64,000 nt of DNA, taken from assembly GCF_009363095.1 (NCBI RefSeq), contig NZ_CP045295.1, forward strand, positions 5,857,001-5,921,000. Direction: 5' to 3'. The translations under genes and the position numbers were made by a program. Position 1 is the stretch's first letter. Each line of letters begins with the position of its first letter. The notes under the pieces were generated by a model. The model was not told the DNA's origin. It saw only the letters and a list, made by a program, of their open reading frames with translations, and searched no databases. The DNA comes from Paenibacillus cellulositrophicus (GTDB taxonomy: Bacteria; Bacillota; Bacilli; Paenibacillales; Paenibacillaceae). This document shows positions 60,723 to 64,000 of the stretch, piece after piece.

Positions 60723-61268
60723 ATGGCTGATCTGAATGAGTATTTGAAGCAAAAGAGGAGTGCGCTGCTGCTCCGGCGCGCAAAAGCCGAAGCGGAGCCG
60801 GCGCAGGCCGTCAACACGCTGCGTGCCAAAGTGTCGGCCAAGGGAAGAAGCGGGGTGCGCGAAATCCGGATCCGGGATTACCGGGTGATCAGCGACAGTC
60901 CGCCTGACTTCGCCGGCTATGACCTGGGGCCTTCGTCACCTGAGCTTCAGCTCGGTGTGCTCGGCAGCTGCCTGACGCATATTACGCTCATTCAAGCCGC
61001 AGAACGCGAGGTGTCCCTGCACAGCCTGGAAGTCGAAGTGGAGGCGCAGATGCATCCGCTGGCGGGAAGACCCGGATACGAGCATATTCCTATCTACCCG
61101 CATGACATCCGCTACCGGCTGATCATTGAATCAGACGAAAGCGAGGAGACGCTGCAGGCGCTGCATGAGGCTGTCGAACGGGTCTGCCCGATTTTCAATT
61201 TGCTCCGCGATCCCCAGGCGGTCGAAGGCGAGCTGGTTCTCAGCCGGCCGGAGGAGGCTGTACGATGA
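60723..61268 (+). CDS. OsmC-family protein
   Basis: A 181-residue protein of the OsmC/Ohr fold, with the C-terminal cysteine in GVLGSCLTHITLIQAA and an acidic stretch before it. The start at ATG 60723 is preceded by GGGAGG; a long open frame reaches back to 60471 but begins in the leader and includes unlikely hydrophobic and low-quality sequence, so I do not include it. Its stop overlaps the monooxygenase start (ATGA). A peroxide or thiol role is known for the family; linkage to a flavin monooxygenase suggests sulfur metabolism. Confidence 0.85.
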   Translation: MADLNEYLKQKRSALLLRRAKAEAEPAQAVNTLRAKVSAKGRSGVREIRIRDYRVISDSPPDFAGYDLGPSSPELQLGVLGSCLTHITLIQAAEREVSLHSLEVEVEAQMHPLAGRPGYEHIPIYPHDIRYRLIIESDESEETLQALHEAVERVCPIFNLLRDPQAVEGELVLSRPEEAVR

Positions 61269-62605
61269 CCAAAAGGCTATTAAAGCTGGGTGCAAATCTC
61301 AATGGCGTCGGCAACAGCATTTCTTTCTGGAGGCATCCCTCTATTCCCACCGATGCGAGCGTAAGCCTGGAGTTTTACAAGCAGCAGGCGCGGAAGGCGG
61401 AAGAGGGGAAATTCGATTTGCTGTTCATCGCAGACGGTTTGTACATTAACGAGAAATCCAATCCCCATTTTCTGAATCGGTTCGAGCCGCTGACCCTGTT
61501 GTCCGCCCTGTCGGCCGTGACGACGAATATCGGCCTCGTAGCCACCCTGTCCACGTCCTACAGCGAGCCGTTTACCGTAGCCCGGCAGTTCGCTTCCATC
61601 GATAAATTAAGCGGTGGCAGAGCGGGTTGGAATGTGGTGACCTCGCCGCTGGAGGGCTCTGCGCTCAATTTCGGCAAGGGAGAGCACCCCCAGCATTCCC
61701 TGCGGTACGAAATCGCCGAGGAACATGTGGAGGTCGTCAAAGGGCTGTGGGATTCCTGGGAGGATGACGCGTTTGTCGGGGATAAGGCGGCAGGGGTGTT
61801 TTTCGACCCGTCCAAGCTGCATACGCTGCACCATCAAGGCAAGCACTTTTCCGTGCAGGGGCCGCTCAACATCGCACGGTCAAAGCAGGGGCATCCGGTC
61901 ATCTTTCAAGCCGGATCCTCCGAGTCCGGCAGGGATTTGGCGGCCCGCACCGCGGACGCGATTTATACCGCGCATGAGACGCTGGAGGAAGCACGCGCTT
62001 TCTACCAGGACGTCAAAGGGCGAGCCGCATCGTACGGCCGCAAGCCGGAGGAGCTGCTGATCTTCCCGGGAATCGGGCCGATCGTCGGCCGCACTGAGGA
62101 GGAGGCGGAGCGGAAATACCGCGAGATTGCTGAGCTCGTTTCGATCGATCAGGCGCTGAATTACTTGGGACGTTATTTCGACCATTTCGACTTTTCGCAA
62201 TTCCCCTTGGACGAGCCGTTCCCGGACATCGGCGATTTGGGCAGCAACAGCTTCCGCAGCACAACGGACAAAATCAAGCAGGAAGCCAGGGAGCAGGGGC
62301 TCACGCTCCGCGAAGTGGCGCTGCGGGCTTCGACCCCGCGCACCTCATTTATCGGTACGCCGGAGCGGGTCGCCGACCTGATTCAGGAATGGTTTGAAGA
62401 AGGGGGGGCCGACGGCTTCAATGTCCGGACTGTGGTGCCGAACGGTTTGGCCGATTTCGTCGATCTCGTGGTGCCGATCCTTCAGGCGCGGGGCCTGTAC
62501 CGGACGGAGTACGAAAGCGATACGCTGCGCGGGAATCTCGGGCTGCCGGTCCCGGCCAACCGGTACGCGGCTCAAAACCTCGCCAAGGCAGTCCACGAAG
62601 CTTAG
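61265..62605 (+). CDS. Flavin-dependent monooxygenase of the NtaA/SnaA/DszA type
   Basis: A 446-residue LLM-class (luciferase-like) enzyme that uses FMNH2 and oxygen. The N-terminus LGANLNGVGNSISFWRHP and the pattern FTVARQFASIDKLSGGRAGWNVVTS (FMN-binding region near residues 97-122) are characteristic. The C-terminal PNGLADFVDLVVPILQARG is typical. Family members desulfonate or demethylate small organic compounds. It starts 4 bp inside the OsmC gene. Substrate unknown. Confidence 0.88.
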   Translation: MTKRLLKLGANLNGVGNSISFWRHPSIPTDASVSLEFYKQQARKAEEGKFDLLFIADGLYINEKSNPHFLNRFEPLTLLSALSAVTTNIGLVATLSTSYSEPFTVARQFASIDKLSGGRAGWNVVTSPLEGSALNFGKGEHPQHSLRYEIAEEHVEVVKGLWDSWEDDAFVGDKAAGVFFDPSKLHTLHHQGKHFSVQGPLNIARSKQGHPVIFQAGSSESGRDLAARTADAIYTAHETLEEARAFYQDVKGRAASYGRKPEELLIFPGIGPIVGRTEEEAERKYREIAELVSIDQALNYLGRYFDHFDFSQFPLDEPFPDIGDLGSNSFRSTTDKIKQEAREQGLTLREVALRASTPRTSFIGTPERVADLIQEWFEEGGADGFNVRTVVPNGLADFVDLVVPILQARGLYRTEYESDTLRGNLGLPVPANRYAAQNLAKAVHEA

Positions 62606-62625
62606 TCGTCATTGCGCCGGCATGC

Positions 62626-62853
62626 TTGGCGCTGCGATCGGTGCATGGGAAGTACCATGCACCGGTCGCAGCCGTTTCCCAGGATGAATCCGGGAAGTTA
62701 CGTAATGAGACGGATTACACACTTGAAGGATCTGCCCTTGTGCTGCAAAAGGCTTATCTGTCGCAGTTTCCCGACGGGCCGCAGCCGCTCAGGCTGACCT
62801 TCAGCGCAGGAAACGATGCGTTTGTGACGCTGGACGTCCACCCGCAGCCGTGA
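62626..62853 (+). pseudogene. Orphan fragment of an X2/Ig-like carbohydrate-associated domain
   Basis: An open frame of about 75 residues whose last ~55 (NETDYTLEGSALVLQKAYLS..., LRLTFSAGNDAFVTLDV) resemble the CBM_X2-type Ig-like domain found in cellulases and xylanases. There is no ribosome site, no good start codon and no signal peptide, and it starts 20 bp after the flavin enzyme. A 16-bp hairpin spans its beginning. It looks like the 3' remnant of a larger gene. Certainty about its status is moderate. Confidence 0.45.
62633..62670 (+). other. 16-bp inverted repeat (long hairpin)
   Basis: TGCGATCGGTGCATGG and CCATGCACCGGTCGCA pair over 16 bp with one G-T pair around GAAGTA. No T-tract. 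It lies just after the monooxygenase stop and in the X2 fragment; may terminate or stabilise the transcript, or be a rearrangement scar. Confidence 0.75.
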
Positions 62854-62921
62854 GTCGTCCAAGGACTGAAGGAAATACCTGCTGACTTTGATGTACATCC
62901 CTATACAATTTAAAAACGCTG

Positions 62922-62949
62922 CGAAAGCCCTCCATGTGGAGGGCTTTCG
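62922..62949 (-). terminator. Terminator of the ChbG-like gene
   Basis: CGAAAGCCCTCCA and TGGAGGGCTTTCG form a 13-bp stem with a 2-nt centre; on the minus strand it is followed by CAGCGTTTTTAAA. It ends 6 bp from the stop codon. Confidence 0.75.
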
Positions 62950-62954
62950 GCATG

Positions 62955-63890
62955 TTATAACAGGGTAAGCTTCCAGGAAGGGGACCCGGAACGTCTGCGC
63001 CGGCGCTTATGGTTTGCGTGTCTGCCGGTTCGCGCAATGGAAGAACGTGCTCTCCCCTTTTTAAAGGAACGAGTGTGCGGGGAGGCAGGTTTGGATAACG
63101 GGCCAGGAGGAGGAATTCCGCCTTCGGTTGGAACATGATGTTCTTTCAGTGCGTTAAAGTTCACCGGTTCAATGGAACATGCTTGCATCGTCCAAGCAAT
63201 TTCGGGATTGGTAAATACCCGGAGCTCGCGCTCCCGGATCTCTGTCCATTCGGACATGCCCAGCAGCACATCATCCACGTAACCGGGATGGCACATAATC
63301 TCGGTAATCCCAATCGGAGCAGAGCGTATATAGTGCAGCAGCCGCTGCAGGCCTTCGCTGTCGCCATAGGTGTCCAGAAGGACCCAGTCCGTCATTTTCA
63401 GAGCAGGCGGGGAAAGATGAGGATGTTCAATCTGCGATCTCCGGAGCGGGATCCGGTGCCTGCACGCCAGCTCAGCCAGCACTTGGTAGATCACAGGGTC
63501 GTCCTGATGCAGCAGCTGATGTGAATCCAGGTGTGTGGGGAACAGGGACGTCTCCAGGAACCGGTTCCACTGGGCATCCAGCTCGGCGGCAACATCGGCG
63601 GCATTCCGGCTGCGTCTGATTTTACCATCAAGAAATACCCCGTTCTCTCTCACCAGCGAAGGGACAGCAGCCGGGTCCGACAAGGGCCGTCCATATGTCA
63701 GGTTAAAATGCAGCCCGACGCCGAGACCGGGCAGCGAGCGTGCTGCATGCACAGCGTCCGCCAAACCGGGCATATTGACCATCATCGAGGTGCTGGTGAT
63801 TCCACCGGCCCGGTATGCCTCAGTAATGCCGCGGTTCACGGCAGGTGACAGGCCAAAATCGTCGGCATTGATAATGACTTGCCGGTTCAT
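62955..63890 (-). CDS. ChbG/YdjC-family carbohydrate deacetylase
   Basis: A 311-residue protein. The metal-binding motifs are INADDFGLSPAVNRGI (residues 5-20), GVGLHFNLT, THLDSHQLLH and CHPGYVDDVL, as in chitooligosaccharide deacetylase ChbG. The start at ATG 63890 has GGAGGGAG before it. The last ~60 residues after the catalytic domain are unusual: proline and basic-rich, including HKRRRRRSG. The gene runs in the opposite direction to the monooxygenase. The 110 bp after it to the window end hold nothing identifiable. Confidence 0.85.
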   Translation of the reverse strand: MNRQVIINADDFGLSPAVNRGITEAYRAGGITSTSMMVNMPGLADAVHAARSLPGLGVGLHFNLTYGRPLSDPAAVPSLVRENGVFLDGKIRRSRNAADVAAELDAQWNRFLETSLFPTHLDSHQLLHQDDPVIYQVLAELACRHRIPLRRSQIEHPHLSPPALKMTDWVLLDTYGDSEGLQRLLHYIRSAPIGITEIMCHPGYVDDVLLGMSEWTEIRERELRVFTNPEIAWTMQACSIEPVNFNALKEHHVPTEGGIPPPGPLSKPASPHTRSFKKGRARSSIARTGRHANHKRRRRRSGSPSWKLTLL

Positions 63891-64000
63891 CGCAGCGCAC
63901 TCCCTCCATCGTTCATAGAATCTGGCCATAACTAACCGATGATACAGCTTAATGCGGTACGCAGGCGTTTGGAAACGTACGGACGCCCGGCTGGGAAGGT

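Overview
The window looks like a chromosomal piece of a Paenibacillus-type, endospore-forming Bacillota with fairly GC-rich coding DNA. The basis is: strong AGGAGG ribosome sites with several TTG and GTG starts; three sugar ABC importers of the kinds abundant in Paenibacillus; YesM/YesN-type two-component and membrane-bound AraC regulators; a SleB-like cortex-lytic enzyme; PerR-type control of catalase; and a Bacillus-type FNR with its Fe-S cysteines at the C-terminus. I saw no rRNA, tRNA, CRISPR array, phage module or intact insertion sequence. Species assignment is inference.

Layout. 1-5.1 kb: LplB/YtcP/LipO-type ABC importer and a Gfo/Idh/MocA oxidoreductase. 5.1-8.7 kb: ECF sigma factor with a DUF4179 partner (minus strand), then catalase with PerR/Fur-type boxes and a 37-residue zinc-ribbon-like protein. 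8.9-14.9 kb: BASS-family transporter, then a LacI regulator, GPH symporter, TIM-barrel isomerase and dehydrogenase with two mirror-image operators exactly 100 bp apart. 14.9-18.5 kb: SDR/TetR divergent pair, small hydrolase, AHSA1 protein, SleB. 18.8-32.3 kb: two regulator-plus-importer-plus-glycosidase units, one with a GH29 fucosidase and one with a GH4 MelA-type enzyme. 32.4-34 kb: IseA-like secreted protein, a tandem array of three ~111-bp structured repeats, and a small secreted protein. 34.4-42.6 kb: membrane-anchored sugar-binding protein, YesM kinase and YesN regulator, followed by a ChvE-GguA-GguB-type importer. 42.7-48.5 kb: AadK-like nucleotidyltransferase, NIPSNAP protein, lipoprotein, serine hydrolase and small membrane or secreted proteins.

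48.5-60.5 kb is an oxygen-limitation block: hpf, adhE, a MobA-like protein, pflB, pflA, fnr, an NreA/NreC/NreB-like sensory operon, ndk, and a 62-residue cysteine-rich protein. FNR-type palindromes lie before hpf, adhE, pflB, fnr and the cysteine-rich gene. In four of these a -10 box places the palindrome about 41.5-42.5 bp upstream of the predicted start of transcription. A Rex-like site also lies in the leader of the cysteine-rich gene. The block plausibly couples low oxygen to mixed-acid/ethanol fermentation, ribosome hibernation and nitrate/oxygen sensing. 60.7-64 kb: OsmC-like protein and flavin monooxygenase, an orphan X2-domain fragment, and a ChbG/YdjC deacetylase.

The most unusual signal is the tandem repeat at 33072-33405 and its diverged relative at 57148-57260. 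Paired bases change together between copies (outer stem, middle hairpin), and each unit ends in a short hairpin followed by a T-tract, so these look like a repeated structured RNA that I cannot assign to a known family.
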